Below, one piece after another: positions 53,901-63,065 of a stretch of 64,000 nt of DNA. Source of the stretch: Methanolobus vulcani (GTDB lineage Archaea; Halobacteriota; Methanosarcinia; Methanosarcinales; Methanosarcinaceae); contig NZ_VIAQ01000006.1 in NCBI RefSeq assembly GCF_006546655.1, forward strand, positions 62,001 through 126,000, in the 5' to 3' direction. Within the stretch, counting starts at the first letter, position 1. Each line of letters begins with the position of its first letter. The translations under genes were made by a program, and so were the position numbers. The notes beneath the pieces are model-generated. The model saw nothing but the letters and a program-made list of their open reading frames with translations. It did not search any database and was not told the DNA's origin.

Positions 53901-54421
53901 TACTTGAGGTTGAGAAAGATGCTTTGATAATAATGAGCCAAGCGCTTGAAAGTATTGGTGACAAGTATGCTATCTATGCATTTTCCGGGAAAAGCAAGGA
54001 TAACGTGGAATACTTCAAGATCAAGGAATTCGATGAAAGATTCTCAGATGATGTTGCAAGGAGAATGAGCATACTGGCATCAGAATCCAATACCCGGCTT
54101 GGACCGGCAATCAGGCATTCAATTAAGAAACTTGAAAAAGCCGGTGCAAGAACTAAAATACTGGTTTTGCTGTCTGACGGTGAACCCTATGATAGAGCCA
54201 GAGGGGAGGATTCGTATCAGGGTGACATTGCACAGGAAGACACCCGAATGGCAATCTCAGAAGGAAAAAACCGTGGAATGCATTTCTTCTGCATAACAGT
54301 GGATAAAAATCCGGGAGAATACCTCAATAACATCTTTTCCGATGTTGGATATACCATTATTGATGATGTATTGATGTTGCCGGAAATGCTGCCTCTTTTG
54401 TATAAGAGACTGACAACCTGA
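50999..54421 (+). CDS. CbbO/NorD-like VWA protein with long helical-repeat N-terminus and HEXXH motif
   Basis: The 1140-residue cytoplasmic protein has three parts. Residues 1-530 consist of degenerate helical repeats with recurring AYF, GxxL and W..G positions. Around residue 595 there is MHEVGHARYSS, an HEXXH metal-binding motif, followed by EDARVEYMI. The C-terminal VWA domain has MIDAS DVSAST near residue 951 and SDGEPYD. CbbO/NorD proteins pair with CbbQ/NorQ ATPases, as here, to activate metalloenzymes. The unusually long repeat region may bind the client. ATG 50999 lacks a strong ribosome site but follows AAAGAAGAGA. Confidence 0.85.
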   Translation: MSIEKITGLISSHFPSLESSLLSELATGFDDLDDNALEIIIHAGKGAQKRGQRVLIAYLGAAPGVYKALGKDEFNNWRELAKKVSQLSISCCEGFFDSSIDIIKKGGFELLENWTLRGIELSAQNKWIAIAYFKYTGKVVVTTKPERFLKLVSHGSELGNINTKVAEAYFEHLLQLNSLIDEADFPTYCKIVDKISSIHWLTGIELIDITEKILAEIPAQKRKKLLTSMKETLECGELVTMALFRNAGTIVKKTDDEKLSKLIDATCSLADEDKKSAGYFLKTYSQHIDTLELSEALEWINKGSRELRNNKEALRVFVSTVFELGKYEDTTPEARSAIVDSGINLADIQTECLESYFENASVAYNVLGKDMFITWTEIGEGIALQNPDDAREYYERSVTSLSKIPPQLHEEIFNIADRLLQKEGILTSAFFANLGNFSEKNKPENAEKWADIGTRVYRKDRNLALDFFANSPGLLEKLDMEELEEWTLNGLETADGKKPAGKAYFSLESKSSRELVEEFTGAVALKKVANILRYYALGLSGSNFIIRSMAALPLQIEVKGMNPIIAGNTIYLAPKMGVYENIEENFKIYKLSVMHEVGHARYSSLDVEPEKLNELKKNIIEKYPPANSGYKRDDENIDLVDLLSLLRNQILAATIFGILEDARVEYMIMEHYRGVRADLEEVRHKMLLMREMPEDELEKFMEGLLWISTGHDPKAELGLDKTTIGMLNSLQDKLENRILTTESSTFSSFEMAFEIYYSLEEKLGPLDEINYKMIKNIEYRGMDVGATGQTDPMMTKPYENVIKNFIPETEADLTADEDRPKEQATDKPTQPFENNWRVLGSYKYDEWDSTINDYRSEWSTVNEMEPHGGNTAYYKKALEHYGNEIALLRHTFGLMKPEAFHRMKGQNDGTEIDIDAYTESLITKRCGANPDDGMYIRWDKQERDVATLFLMDVSASTRKILGMDGRSILEVEKDALIIMSQALESIGDKYAIYAFSGKSKDNVEYFKIKEFDERFSDDVARRMSILASESNTRLGPAIRHSIKKLEKAGARTKILVLLSDGEPYDRARGEDSYQGDIAQEDTRMAISEGKNRGMHFFCITVDKNPGEYLNNIFSDVGYTIIDDVLMLPEMLPLLYKRLTT

Positions 54422-54451
54422 TTTTATCGAGAATTATCAAAAATAAAAATA

Positions 54452-54473
54452 AAACGGAGATTTAACTCCGTTT
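54452..54473. terminator. Bidirectional hairpin between the VWA gene and the surface-protein gene
   Basis: AAACGGAG (54452-54459) and CTCCGTTT (54466-54473) flank a 6-base loop, with A-rich sequence on one side and T-rich on the other. It overlaps the last codons of the minus-strand gene. Confidence 0.6.
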
Positions 54474-57400
54474 ATTGTATGCAACAAATGCACCTACTAG
54501 CAGAACTGAAACACCTCCAAGTACTGCAAGAATACCTGTTGAACTGCTAGATGACTCTGGTTCTTCTTCAGTATCAATATCTTCTGCAATTGTATCATCA
54601 ACCGACATAAGACTATCTTCTTCCACAGTCTCAATTACCTCTGCTTCTGAACCAATCGCAAATGGAGAGAATCCCGGGGTTTCACTCTCTAAGGAAACAA
54701 ATTCATTGTCTTCCTCTGTTACAGATGTTGGAAGTGCATTCCATGAACCATCCGAATATCTATAGAGACTGACTGTACTTGCTTCGATATTGTTTTCTTC
54801 AAGCCATGATTTTTCAACCTTGAAAGTGATCAACAGGTTCTCAACATTATCAGGAGTTACGAAGCCAGATTTACCAACCCAGATATTCATCTGCTGGTAG
54901 ACAGTACCCGGTGCATCAACATCTGCAAATGAGGATCTATCATTCAACACTTCAACAATAGTAGAGATTGTGCCTGAGTTCTTCAGGGAATCGAACTGAA
55001 CTGATGTGATAGCATTGCCCTCTTTTGTGAACTCGTAATTAATATGAGAATCCTTGTTGATGAAAATGCTTAGCACATCCTTTACAAAGATATTCTCATA
55101 CTTTTCACCGGTGGTACCTCCGCCACCACTGCCTCCAGAGGAGCCGCCGCTGGATGATCTTTTGTTATCCCCATCGTCATCACCTGAATCATTGTCTACG
55201 ACATCATCAGGATAAGTTCCAGTAATTCCATACGTCGAGAAATGAGACACATAGGCAGTCCAGTAATTTTTCCCATTGATTGTTTCTATTGAGGTTGTAC
55301 AGTTATCCCAATATCCTGTAGTCTCATTGTAATAACGAATGACAACATCATCTTCCGTCATTCCATCAGGCAAATCCACTGAATCTGTAGGTATTGAAAT
55401 CTTAGCACCTGACATATTCTCTGCAAGAGACACATCCAGTTCAACATTAAAGAAATAAAGACCTATGGAACCATCGGTCAGGTTTTCCATTGGAACAGTA
55501 CTTTCGGTCACAATTATGTTTCCAGTAGTATTGTTTGTTCCATCGAAAGTAATGGACATACCAAATTCACTACTATTGAATATACCAGTTCCATTTTCAT
55601 AGGTTACAGTTTCAATGTATAGTATGGAAGTGCTTTCACCAGTATTTCCTGCAAGGTCAGTTCCTGTGACGTTCACATAGAACAGATTTTCATTGTCCAG
55701 TGGGAAACAGCCGGTCCATTTGCTACCATTCTGATATACTGAGATTAACTCAGAGTTCACTTCAACAATAGGATTACCAGTTATGTTTTCGGAAACACTT
55801 ACAGAGACATTCCTATATGTATCATTACACTGAGAAGTTATTGATGAGAATACAGGAGATGTATGATCAATTACCACCTGTATGTCAGACATCGTGGAAT
55901 TAATATTCGATGCAGCATCAGTTGCAGTTACTGTCAGGTTATAAATACCTTCACTCAGTGATGAAAGATTAAATGTTGCCGTCCAATTATTGTTGATAAA
56001 TTCTGCACTCTTTCCTGCGCTTATACCTGAAATTTCATCATAATCTGAGGATGTAGGGTTAAGGAAGTAGTCTACAGAGTTCACATCCTCGGATGTTGAT
56101 GTATTCACCGTAAGTGAGGAGTTACTATATGCATAATCTCCTTCTTGAGTAAAGTAACCAAAGATGTCATCGATATCAATTATAGGCGCTGTGTTGTCTA
56201 CAACAACATCTTTCTCTTCTGATGCCAGGTGACCGAATTCATCGAAACTTGTCAGAACCATGGTGTAATCTCCGCTAGGTACTGGTTCACCTGACTGGTT
56301 GCTTGCATTCCATGTCAAAGTCAAGTTATATCCACCTGAAATTATGGACTCTGTTAAATCCTCGGTGAAAACTATATCTCCTGAACTGTTAACGATCAGG
56401 AACTCACTTCCAAGTGGATACATATCACTGCTGTTGAGAATTATGTCAACTGGATTGTTCACGCTTATATTGCTGTCAAGTCCAACACTGATATTGACAA
56501 AAGGTGCACCATCATCAACTATAATAGTTTCACTTGCTTCAGGTGACCAAGCATAATCATTGTCCTGAACCTTGAAGTAGATAGTATGCTCTCCAGCAGG
56601 CAGATTTGATGTGGAGAAGCTGGCATCTGTACTTAATTGTCCATCAATGCTAGAGGTCCAATTATAAGCAATAACGCTTCCATCAGCGTCTGTTCCTTCT
56701 CCACTGAAAGTAATTGATTCACCCACAACAGAGGTATTAGGTGTGATAGATATTATTGTTGCAGTTGGAATAGAATTGTCCAATATTTCCAATTCTGCTG
56801 AAACAATATCTGACCACGAGTCATCATTATCCTGAACACGGAAACTGATTGTGTGAGTTCCTATAGACAATGATGAAATACTCAACGTTGCTGTATCTCC
56901 AAGGTCACCATTTATGCTTGATGTCCATTCATAAGCAACTATTGAACCATCTGTGTCATCACCAGAACCAATTAATTTAACTAATGCACCTGACTTTGCA
57001 GGATTTGGTAATATTGATTCAATAGTAGCTGTTGGTGCTTCATTTGGTACTGTAATATGAATATAATTCGTCTTTACTATGGAATCGGACCCATAATCAT
57101 TCGTTACTTCCAAACTTACAGTATAATCACCAGCCACATCATATGTATGTAATGGATTCTGGTCTGTGGAAGTTGCACCATCTCCAAAGCTCCATGACCA
57201 CGATGTTGGATTACCACTTGAAGTATCAGTGAACTGCACTTCCAGAGGTACATCACCAGAGGTTACATCAGCAGAGAACGAAGCACCTGGAGGCTGTCTA
57301 TCTGTGATTGGAGTTGTAACTATCGCATAGGCACCGGCATTGTTTGCGAAGAGATAATCAACAATATTATCTTCATTCAAATAAGAATAGGCCGATAACA

Positions 57401-59093
57401 CAGACCATAAAGATGTATATTCATTGGTCATGCCGGTTCCAAATTTCCATATCGTTGAACTGTCAGAGCCATCAATTGCAATGACAAAATTCTCACCGAA
57501 ATGAGTATATTTCCAAGTTTCATCATTCAAGTAACATAAATTGCTTTCAATTTCCATAACTGGATCTATAATGTTATCTCCGTTGATATCACAAATTGCC
57601 CAAGTCCATGTATCAAGATAACTCCATTCAAGGCTCCCCTCTGCAGAGTCTAAAGAATTGATAGTTACATAATCAGACCATTCAAAGATTTGTCGCCCAT
57701 CGTTGCCTTTAAAGATAGCCATAGTAACAAGATACTCATCTTCTGTTACTTCTTCAGAATTTGTGCAAGTTATGTCCTCTATTCCGTCACCATCTATATC
57801 TTCACCCACTTCTATACCGTAAGTAGCAACTGGTGATGTCCAGTCCCAGAAAGATTTACCATCGCTGTTGCTTCGGAATTGTAAACCTACATTACCATAA
57901 TAATCCTCATATAAAAGGGCAAAGTCGGCGAATCCATCACCATCAGCATCTTTTAGGTTTGTAATATACCATGGATAACCATCTATTTCAAATTCCTCAC
58001 TCCAGATGACAGAACCATCGGTCACTCTCAGTGCATTAAGATTTCCTTCATAAGTAAATGTAAGCAGTTCAGAAATTCCATCATTATCTACATCAATAAT
58101 TCCTATTACTCCCACATTGGAAGTGGATTCCCAAACCACTGATTCATCAGTACCTCTAATCACAGCAATATATCTAGACTGAGACTCAGTATCCCAATCT
58201 TCTACCACAAAATCAGTTAAGCCATCACCTGTAAAATCTGCATATTCCCAATATACATAATAAGGAAGTTCACATAAAATCGAGCCATCACTGCTACTCA
58301 AAATATATGAGACCTCATCGTAATCATCTCCAGACTCAATTTCTATTTCTACAAATATATCTTCAGTTCTGTCACCATCTACATCACTTACTGAATCAAG
58401 GCAATCGAAGTCATCTCCAGCCCAAACATCACAACCTTCTATTTTTTTTGTCCAGATTGTTTCTCCATCTGAACCACTCAATAGTGCAACATTAAGATAT
58501 GACTCCTCTAAATCAGGATTAAAAATATGATAAGCGACAACAATGTCATTCTCATTGTTCACCGATATAACAGATTCAACATTTCCAGGACTATCTTTAC
58601 TCCATATAGTAGAACCATCCAAACCGCTTAATGCCAATATTTTATCATCGCCATCTACTTCATCACAAACAACAAAATCATAAATTCCGTCACTATCAAC
58701 ATCATTCAAAGGATACATATCGATATCTAAATAAGATCCGCTACTTTCATAAGTCCAAAGTAGATTTGCATCACCTTCCAATACGCAATAATCAGAGGAA
58801 CTTGATCCAGAAGAAGCTTCAGATATCTGAGTAGTATCACTCAGAATAGCAGAATCAGTTAAACTTGAAAAATCATAATCAGAAACTGTATTCCAATCTC
58901 CTTCCCCTAAAGCTCTTTTCAAATTTTCGAGAGATTCCATTCTCTTTTCGAAAACTTTTTCAGAAACATCAATATTGGAAATGTCTATTTGATCGTTTTC
59001 TTCAAAATCATTCCCAGCCGCATTTGCAACACCGATACTAAATAATGCTAAAATCAGCATTATCTCAATAAATATTATTTTAAGTTTAACCAC
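54462..59093 (-). CDS. Giant surface protein with FG-GAP-like calcium repeats, PKD domains and PGF-pre-PGF domain
   Basis: The protein of about 1543 residues has a signal peptide (KLKIIFIEIMLILALFSIG) and about eight DxDxDG-type calcium-binding turns in a beta-propeller (for example DADGDGFADFALL, DIDGDGIEDITC) over residues 120-620. A canonical PKD domain (WSWSFGDGATSTDQNPLHTY) and two PKD-like repeats (about 690-870), Ig-like modules, a Gly/Ser linker, a PGF-pre-PGF domain and a C-terminal membrane helix follow. GTG 59093 is chosen because AGGTGG lies 4 bases upstream; ATG 59108 is in frame. An S-layer-linked adhesive or structural role is likely. Confidence 0.85.
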   Translation of the reverse strand: MVKLKIIFIEIMLILALFSIGVANAAGNDFEENDQIDISNIDVSEKVFEKRMESLENLKRALGEGDWNTVSDYDFSSLTDSAILSDTTQISEASSGSSSSDYCVLEGDANLLWTYESSGSYLDIDMYPLNDVDSDGIYDFVVCDEVDGDDKILALSGLDGSTIWSKDSPGNVESVISVNNENDIVVAYHIFNPDLEESYLNVALLSGSDGETIWTKKIEGCDVWAGDDFDCLDSVSDVDGDRTEDIFVEIEIESGDDYDEVSYILSSSDGSILCELPYYVYWEYADFTGDGLTDFVVEDWDTESQSRYIAVIRGTDESVVWESTSNVGVIGIIDVDNDGISELLTFTYEGNLNALRVTDGSVIWSEEFEIDGYPWYITNLKDADGDGFADFALLYEDYYGNVGLQFRSNSDGKSFWDWTSPVATYGIEVGEDIDGDGIEDITCTNSEEVTEDEYLVTMAIFKGNDGRQIFEWSDYVTINSLDSAEGSLEWSYLDTWTWAICDINGDNIIDPVMEIESNLCYLNDETWKYTHFGENFVIAIDGSDSSTIWKFGTGMTNEYTSLWSVLSAYSYLNEDNIVDYLFANNAGAYAIVTTPITDRQPPGASFSADVTSGDVPLEVQFTDTSSGNPTSWSWSFGDGATSTDQNPLHTYDVAGDYTVSLEVTNDYGSDSIVKTNYIHITVPNEAPTATIESILPNPAKSGALVKLIGSGDDTDGSIVAYEWTSSINGDLGDTATLSISSLSIGTHTISFRVQDNDDSWSDIVSAELEILDNSIPTATIISITPNTSVVGESITFSGEGTDADGSVIAYNWTSSIDGQLSTDASFSTSNLPAGEHTIYFKVQDNDYAWSPEASETIIVDDGAPFVNISVGLDSNISVNNPVDIILNSSDMYPLGSEFLIVNSSGDIVFTEDLTESIISGGYNLTLTWNASNQSGEPVPSGDYTMVLTSFDEFGHLASEEKDVVVDNTAPIIDIDDIFGYFTQEGDYAYSNSSLTVNTSTSEDVNSVDYFLNPTSSDYDEISGISAGKSAEFINNNWTATFNLSSLSEGIYNLTVTATDAASNINSTMSDIQVVIDHTSPVFSSITSQCNDTYRNVSVSVSENITGNPIVEVNSELISVYQNGSKWTGCFPLDNENLFYVNVTGTDLAGNTGESTSILYIETVTYENGTGIFNSSEFGMSITFDGTNNTTGNIIVTESTVPMENLTDGSIGLYFFNVELDVSLAENMSGAKISIPTDSVDLPDGMTEDDVVIRYYNETTGYWDNCTTSIETINGKNYWTAYVSHFSTYGITGTYPDDVVDNDSGDDDGDNKRSSSGGSSGGSGGGGTTGEKYENIFVKDVLSIFINKDSHINYEFTKEGNAITSVQFDSLKNSGTISTIVEVLNDRSSFADVDAPGTVYQQMNIWVGKSGFVTPDNVENLLITFKVEKSWLEENNIEASTVSLYRYSDGSWNALPTSVTEEDNEFVSLESETPGFSPFAIGSEAEVIETVEEDSLMSVDDTIAEDIDTEEEPESSSSSTGILAVLGGVSVLLVGAFVAYNKRS

Positions 59094-59108
59094 AGTACCA
59101 CCTATCAT

Positions 59109-59582
59109 GAAAAGTAAAGAGAATTAAGAAAATTAGTATAAAAATTTTATCAAATAGATATATTTTAAAAATAGAAGAATAAAATATAGCATATTTATGT
59201 ATATCGAATATCCAGTAATGAATTAATAGCACCTTCCTTAACAAAAATTCACTATTGTTGATTGTACCCTGTATTCTATTGGATATACTTCCGTTGCTAT
59301 GCAAGAATGACAACATGAAAATAGAGAGAAGGTAGTTTGGTGATGGAAGGAAGTATACTATGATTATTTCAAATAAACTTCGTAGCTACATGTGTGCCTT
59401 TGCTACCAAGTTGTATCCTTGGAATATTCCCCTTTTTGTTTCAAGGTTAATCCTGGGTTTAAAACCCATTGTGTTTGAAGCGGATATTTTCACTATTCTT
59501 TGCATTATTTCTATCCACTATTGAAGCATATACATGCTATAAGACAGTAGGAAGATGAAAAAAGTAAATGAAAAAATAATTA
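59109..59582. other. 474-bp gap with promoter-like AT-rich sequence and one possible small gene
   Basis: The left part is AT-rich and presumably carries the promoter of the surface-protein gene. The right part contains the small frame listed at 59360-59524. No repeat or RNA gene was recognised. Confidence 0.45.
59360..59524 (+). CDS. Possible small hydrophobic protein (54 residues)
   Basis: ATG 59360 follows GGAAGGAAG (59346-59353) at a good distance. The frame encodes a peptide with basic N-terminus (MIISNKLRSYMCAFATKLYP) and hydrophobic C-terminal half (DIFTILCIISIHY). No homologue is recognised, so it is a candidate only. Confidence 0.3.
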   Translation: MIISNKLRSYMCAFATKLYPWNIPLFVSRLILGLKPIVFEADIFTILCIISIHY

Positions 59583-60626
59583 TCAGAATACAAGTGTCCA
59601 GCCAGACCGGACTTCCCTGCTGCTGTAATTCACTTCATGCATAAGATTACCATGATTGTCATAAAGACTGATAGTTCCACCACTGTTGGATAGAATTACT
59701 CCTTTTCCGGAAAACAGGATTCTTGTACCTGAACCTGCACGGATCTTGCCTTTAAGATTGGACTTGCGACCTGCTGCGTCTTTAAGTGACCAGCCGGCAA
59801 GGTCAATTGCTTTTGGTGAAGCATTGAAAAGCGTCACTGATTCTTTGCCAGAATCGGTCCCTTCAGGATTTACAAGTGCACCTACAATCAGCACAGAACC
59901 TTCATCTATAGACTCAGGTTCTTTAACATCACATTCCTGAGATGCGGTTTCGGGCTTTTTCTGCACTGGAGCATCGGGTAAACAGTGTCCTGTGAAATCA
60001 TCAGTGTTGAAACACTGTGACTGGAAAGCAAGGAAAATAGCAACCCATCGGTCATCTTCTGGTAAGTGAATGAGCAGACCGCCATCCTGATAGGGGGCAT
60101 CATCAGCCTGCCATTTCTCAGAATTCCCCTGATTCATGTGAATATCGTGGATGCCGCTTCCGGGTCGAAATCCAAAGAAACTGTCAGGTAAAAATGACTC
60201 TGGGCCCCATCGTTCTCCAAAAGCATAGAGCATGCCTCCATCCATGTCAGCGGCTTTATCAACGTACTTCTGTATAAGTTCATTAAGGTCATTGGAAGGA
60301 CCGGGAATATCACATTCCAACGGCACCATTTTTGATGTATCAAAAAGTCCTCCACGGACGTAATCAAGTCGCAGGTCTCTTGAAGACCGGTCAACATTCC
60401 TATATCCCATTTCAAGTTCTGGGAGCTTTTCAATTATAGGATGAATGAAATTATCATCGACAAAATAAAGCAACTCAGACGGAGCCACCCTGGAATTAAC
60501 ATTTACAGCCACACGGTGCTCACTTTTTCCATCATGAACAAGTATCTGGAAATGAGCATTCTTACCCTTGCCTTTTTTCCAGTCTTTCGGCTTCCCTTTC
60601 AATATCCCATAATTTTCAAGAGACAT
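59583..60626 (-). CDS. DUF2278 (YukJ-like) protein with C-terminal lamin-tail domain
   Basis: The 347-residue protein starts MSLENYGILKGKPKDWKKG. Its N-terminal two-thirds match the DUF2278 family (NSRVAPSELLYFVDDNF, YAFGERWGPES, FGFRPGSGIHDIHMNQGN, DGGLLIHLP). The last 110 residues form a lamin-tail domain (VTLFNASPKAIDLAGWSLKD). This combination is known from bacterial YukJ-like proteins. No signal peptide. The biochemical role of the family is unknown to me. Confidence 0.85.
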   Translation of the reverse strand: MSLENYGILKGKPKDWKKGKGKNAHFQILVHDGKSEHRVAVNVNSRVAPSELLYFVDDNFIHPIIEKLPELEMGYRNVDRSSRDLRLDYVRGGLFDTSKMVPLECDIPGPSNDLNELIQKYVDKAADMDGGMLYAFGERWGPESFLPDSFFGFRPGSGIHDIHMNQGNSEKWQADDAPYQDGGLLIHLPEDDRWVAIFLAFQSQCFNTDDFTGHCLPDAPVQKKPETASQECDVKEPESIDEGSVLIVGALVNPEGTDSGKESVTLFNASPKAIDLAGWSLKDAAGRKSNLKGKIRAGSGTRILFSGKGVILSNSGGTISLYDNHGNLMHEVNYSSREVRSGWTLVF

Positions 60627-60691
60627 AGTGAAACTTACTCTGCACCTGAATTAAAACTTTTCTGTGTTTTGTTTCCAAATTGATTAGTAGG

Positions 60692-61161
60692 TTAGACAAA
60701 ATGAGCAACTTTAGATTTCAATCCCGTTGAGGTAAAAGCATCTTTTATCATAAATACCGGACGTTTTTTACTGTAAAAAAGGTGAGAAGAACAGCCGCAA
60801 TCGCCTGCTCCAAAACCACGAATCTGGTTGTTAAAAACATATTCCAATCTACCTGCAAGTTCGCATTCAAACGGCTCATCAGTAATTGCATATACCACTG
60901 ATATAAGTTCGAATTCCTGTGAAACCGAAAGATAATCCACATGCCAGCGTGGTTTTTTATTTTCTCTAATGAGAGCAAAACATGTCTTTTCAGTCTTTTA
61001 AGACCTCCGGTCCCAAGCGCTGAACCGACATATACATGGTAGCCTTTTGAAAACTCGATATTTTTAAGGCGCCCTGCATCAAGAACGCAATTTCCGTTCC
61101 TGAATATAAGGCAATAAACTCCTTTTTCAGAAATGTCCGGAAAATTCCTTTTGTCATGCAC
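60692..61161 (-). pseudogene. GIY-YIG-like (DUF123) nuclease gene split by a homopolymer frameshift
   Basis: Frame one (from 61161) encodes EKGVYCLIFRNGNCVLDAG and GYHVYVGSALGTGGLKRLKRH, the first half of a DUF123/GIY-YIG-like domain. Frame two continues with RWHVDYLSVSQEFELISV, CELAGRLEY and FGAGDCGCSSHLFY, the second half, ending at 60692. The frames join at a run of six A on the coding strand (60953-60958); seven would restore one protein of about 156 residues. This is either an assembly error, a true mutation or slippage-based phase variation. Confidence 0.8.
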
Positions 61162-61272
61162 ATTAAAGAAATGACAAAGAAAGCATTAAATCATTTCCTG
61201 CCAGATTTCAAATGCTAAATTATACGTGAAGCAAATTGAAAAATACAAAAAGCAAAAGAAGGGAAATAACAA

Positions 61273-61632
61273 ATGCCAGATGAAATAAAAGAAGCAAAAG
61301 ATGTGAAAGGATTCCAGCCAAGGGCTGTGACCTATGCTGAAAAAATGGATGATAATTTTGCAGAAGCTGTAGCAGGATTTTACAATTCAGTATGGGATGA
61401 AAGAGAAGATGGGCTTTCAAAGAAGCAGAAGCATCTTCTGGTATTTGCAATCGCATGCTCAAACCAGAAAACAAAAAGTGCTGTGAAGATCCTCCAGAGA
61501 CTTAAGAAATATGGCGTAACCGCCCAGGAGATAAAGGACGTCATGATGATAGCAGCCTGGACAGGTGGCATACAGAATTTCACCAATTTAAGCCCTGAAA
61601 TCCTGAAAGAGATGGAGAGACTGGAGTTTTAA
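61273..61632 (+). CDS. Carboxymuconolactone decarboxylase (CMD) family protein
   Basis: The 119-residue helical protein carries the CMD/AhpD fold pattern (SKKQKHLLVFAIACSNQKTK, GVTAQEIKDVMMIAAWTGG). The usual CxxC...H redox centre of AhpD is reduced to one Cys, so peroxidase-reductase activity is doubtful. AAGGGAAATAAC precedes ATG 61273. It is probably a stand-alone gene. Confidence 0.85.
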   Translation: MPDEIKEAKDVKGFQPRAVTYAEKMDDNFAEAVAGFYNSVWDEREDGLSKKQKHLLVFAIACSNQKTKSAVKILQRLKKYGVTAQEIKDVMMIAAWTGGIQNFTNLSPEILKEMERLEF

Positions 61633-61641
61633 ACTTTAGTC

Positions 61642-61929
61642 TCAACTTAAAACATATAATGGTAGCAGAAACCTGATCAATACATAGATCTGGATCAGCA
61701 GAATAAGAGGCATCCCTATTGTAAAAGAGGAATGCTTTGTCTTATGACGGAAGCGATACATTCCTGCGATGGAACCTATACTGCCACCTATAATCGCAAC
61801 CATAAACAGGGTTTTTTCAGGAATCCTGAATGCACTTTTTTTTGCTTTTCTTTTGTCAGTACACATAAGATAAAATCCAATGATATTGACCAGCAGCAAA
61901 TACATAAGAATTATAAAGGATGTTTCCAT
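61642..61929 (-). CDS. DUF1294 small membrane protein
   Basis: The 95-residue protein has three hydrophobic segments. The motif NIIGFYLMCTDKRKAKKSAF followed by RIPEKTLFMVAIIGGSIGS and GMYRFRHKT is characteristic of DUF1294. The function is unknown. It converges with the CMD gene with only 9 bases between stops. Confidence 0.85.
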   Translation of the reverse strand: METSFIILMYLLLVNIIGFYLMCTDKRKAKKSAFRIPEKTLFMVAIIGGSIGSIAGMYRFRHKTKHSSFTIGMPLILLIQIYVLIRFLLPLYVLS

Positions 61930-62043
61930 AGCCTTTATTTCACTATAAGCCGTATAAATTTACCGGGGATAAGACATGAATTCATTACCCGAAAAAACTG
62001 GCTTTTTTAGAAAGAACAAAACTTAGAATTAGGGTGGTATAAC

Positions 62044-62448
62044 ATGACAAAAAAGTGGTTGATATTAATTACAATACTTATGCTTGCAGGTGTGCTTGTC
62101 AGTGGATGTGCCGACAACGCAGATGATACTGCAACTGATGAACAGATAGAGGACACGACAACAGAAGATGTTGCAGAAGAATTCACAGATGCAGTTGACT
62201 ATGGTATCAGAATGGAATACTATGGTATGATGACACCTTCTGAAATAGAAATTAACAGAGGCGACACATTGGTATGGACAAATTACAAACCACAGAACAC
62301 CTTTGTACTCGTTAGTGATGATGGCCTCTTTGAGGACCAGGAAATGTATGTCCACGACACATGCAATTATACATTCACTGAAAGTGGGACTTACACATTC
62401 AGTATTGTAGATGTACCTGACATGACCCTTGCGGTCACAGTCAACTGA
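62044..62448 (+). CDS. Cupredoxin-like lipoprotein
   Basis: The 134-residue protein has a signal peptide with lipobox VSGC, an acidic Thr/Glu linker and a C-terminal domain resembling plastocyanin-like folds (INRGDTLVWTNYKPQNTFVL, TFTESGTYTFSIVD). The usual copper ligands (His, Cys-x-x-His, Met) are only partly present (HDTC, Met near the end), so copper binding is uncertain. It would sit outside the membrane. AGGGTGG precedes ATG 62044. Confidence 0.75.
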   Translation: MTKKWLILITILMLAGVLVSGCADNADDTATDEQIEDTTTEDVAEEFTDAVDYGIRMEYYGMMTPSEIEINRGDTLVWTNYKPQNTFVLVSDDGLFEDQEMYVHDTCNYTFTESGTYTFSIVDVPDMTLAVTVN

Positions 62449-62469
62449 TCAGAGAGATTACTCTGATCA
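62446..62469. terminator. Bidirectional hairpin between the cupredoxin-like gene and msrB
   Basis: TGATCAGAG (62446-62454) and CTCTGATCA (62461-62469) form a perfect 9-bp stem with a 6-base loop. It includes the stop of the plus gene and lies 6 bases from the end of msrB. Confidence 0.65.
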
Positions 62470-62474
62470 CTACT

Positions 62475-62882
62475 TTACTTCTCTTTTTTAAAATCCAGTG
62501 AAATGGAATTCATGCAGTATCTTTTGCCGGTTGGTGCAGGTCCGTCATCAAAAACATGGCCTAGATGGCTTCCACAACGGCTGCAGACAACCTCTGTCCT
62601 TTCCATGAAATTACTGCGGTCTTCTTTTAGCGAGACTTTTTCCTCGGTAATCGGTTTGAAGAAACTTGGCCATCCAGTACCTGAATCATATTTTGCATCT
62701 GAACTGAACAACTCCTGACCGCAGGCTGCACAGAGATAAAGCCCTTTTTCCTTATTTGCATAGTATTTTCCAGTAAAAGGCGCTTCTGTACCTTTCTGCC
62801 TGAGTACAATGAACTGATCGTTACTCAGTATTTCTTTCCACTGCTTATCTGACTTTTCAATAGTATCTGCCGCATCTGCCAT
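62475..62882 (-). CDS. msrB: Peptide-methionine (R)-S-oxide reductase MsrB
   Basis: The 135-residue enzyme repairs oxidised methionine in proteins. It shows the two zinc CxxC pairs (LCAACGQ, VCSRCGS), GTGWPSFF, HLGHVFDDGP and the catalytic Cys in KRYCMNSISLDF. It is cytoplasmic and single-domain (no MsrA fusion). Start at ATG 62882. Confidence 0.96.
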   Translation of the reverse strand: MADAADTIEKSDKQWKEILSNDQFIVLRQKGTEAPFTGKYYANKEKGLYLCAACGQELFSSDAKYDSGTGWPSFFKPITEEKVSLKEDRSNFMERTEVVCSRCGSHLGHVFDDGPAPTGKRYCMNSISLDFKKEK

Positions 62883-63065
62883 ATTTAAACTCCCATTGAA
62901 ATGGTGAGGGTATTAGAATAAAAAGATGTTGTAACACAAAAAAATAATAGTGAGTTGGCAAAATAAGCAGATACATATAAATATTATTTTTGAGAGAGTA
63001 TATACTGTTGAACAAAATCACAAGATTAAAGTTCAATATTTGGATTTGATCACAGGGGAAATAAC

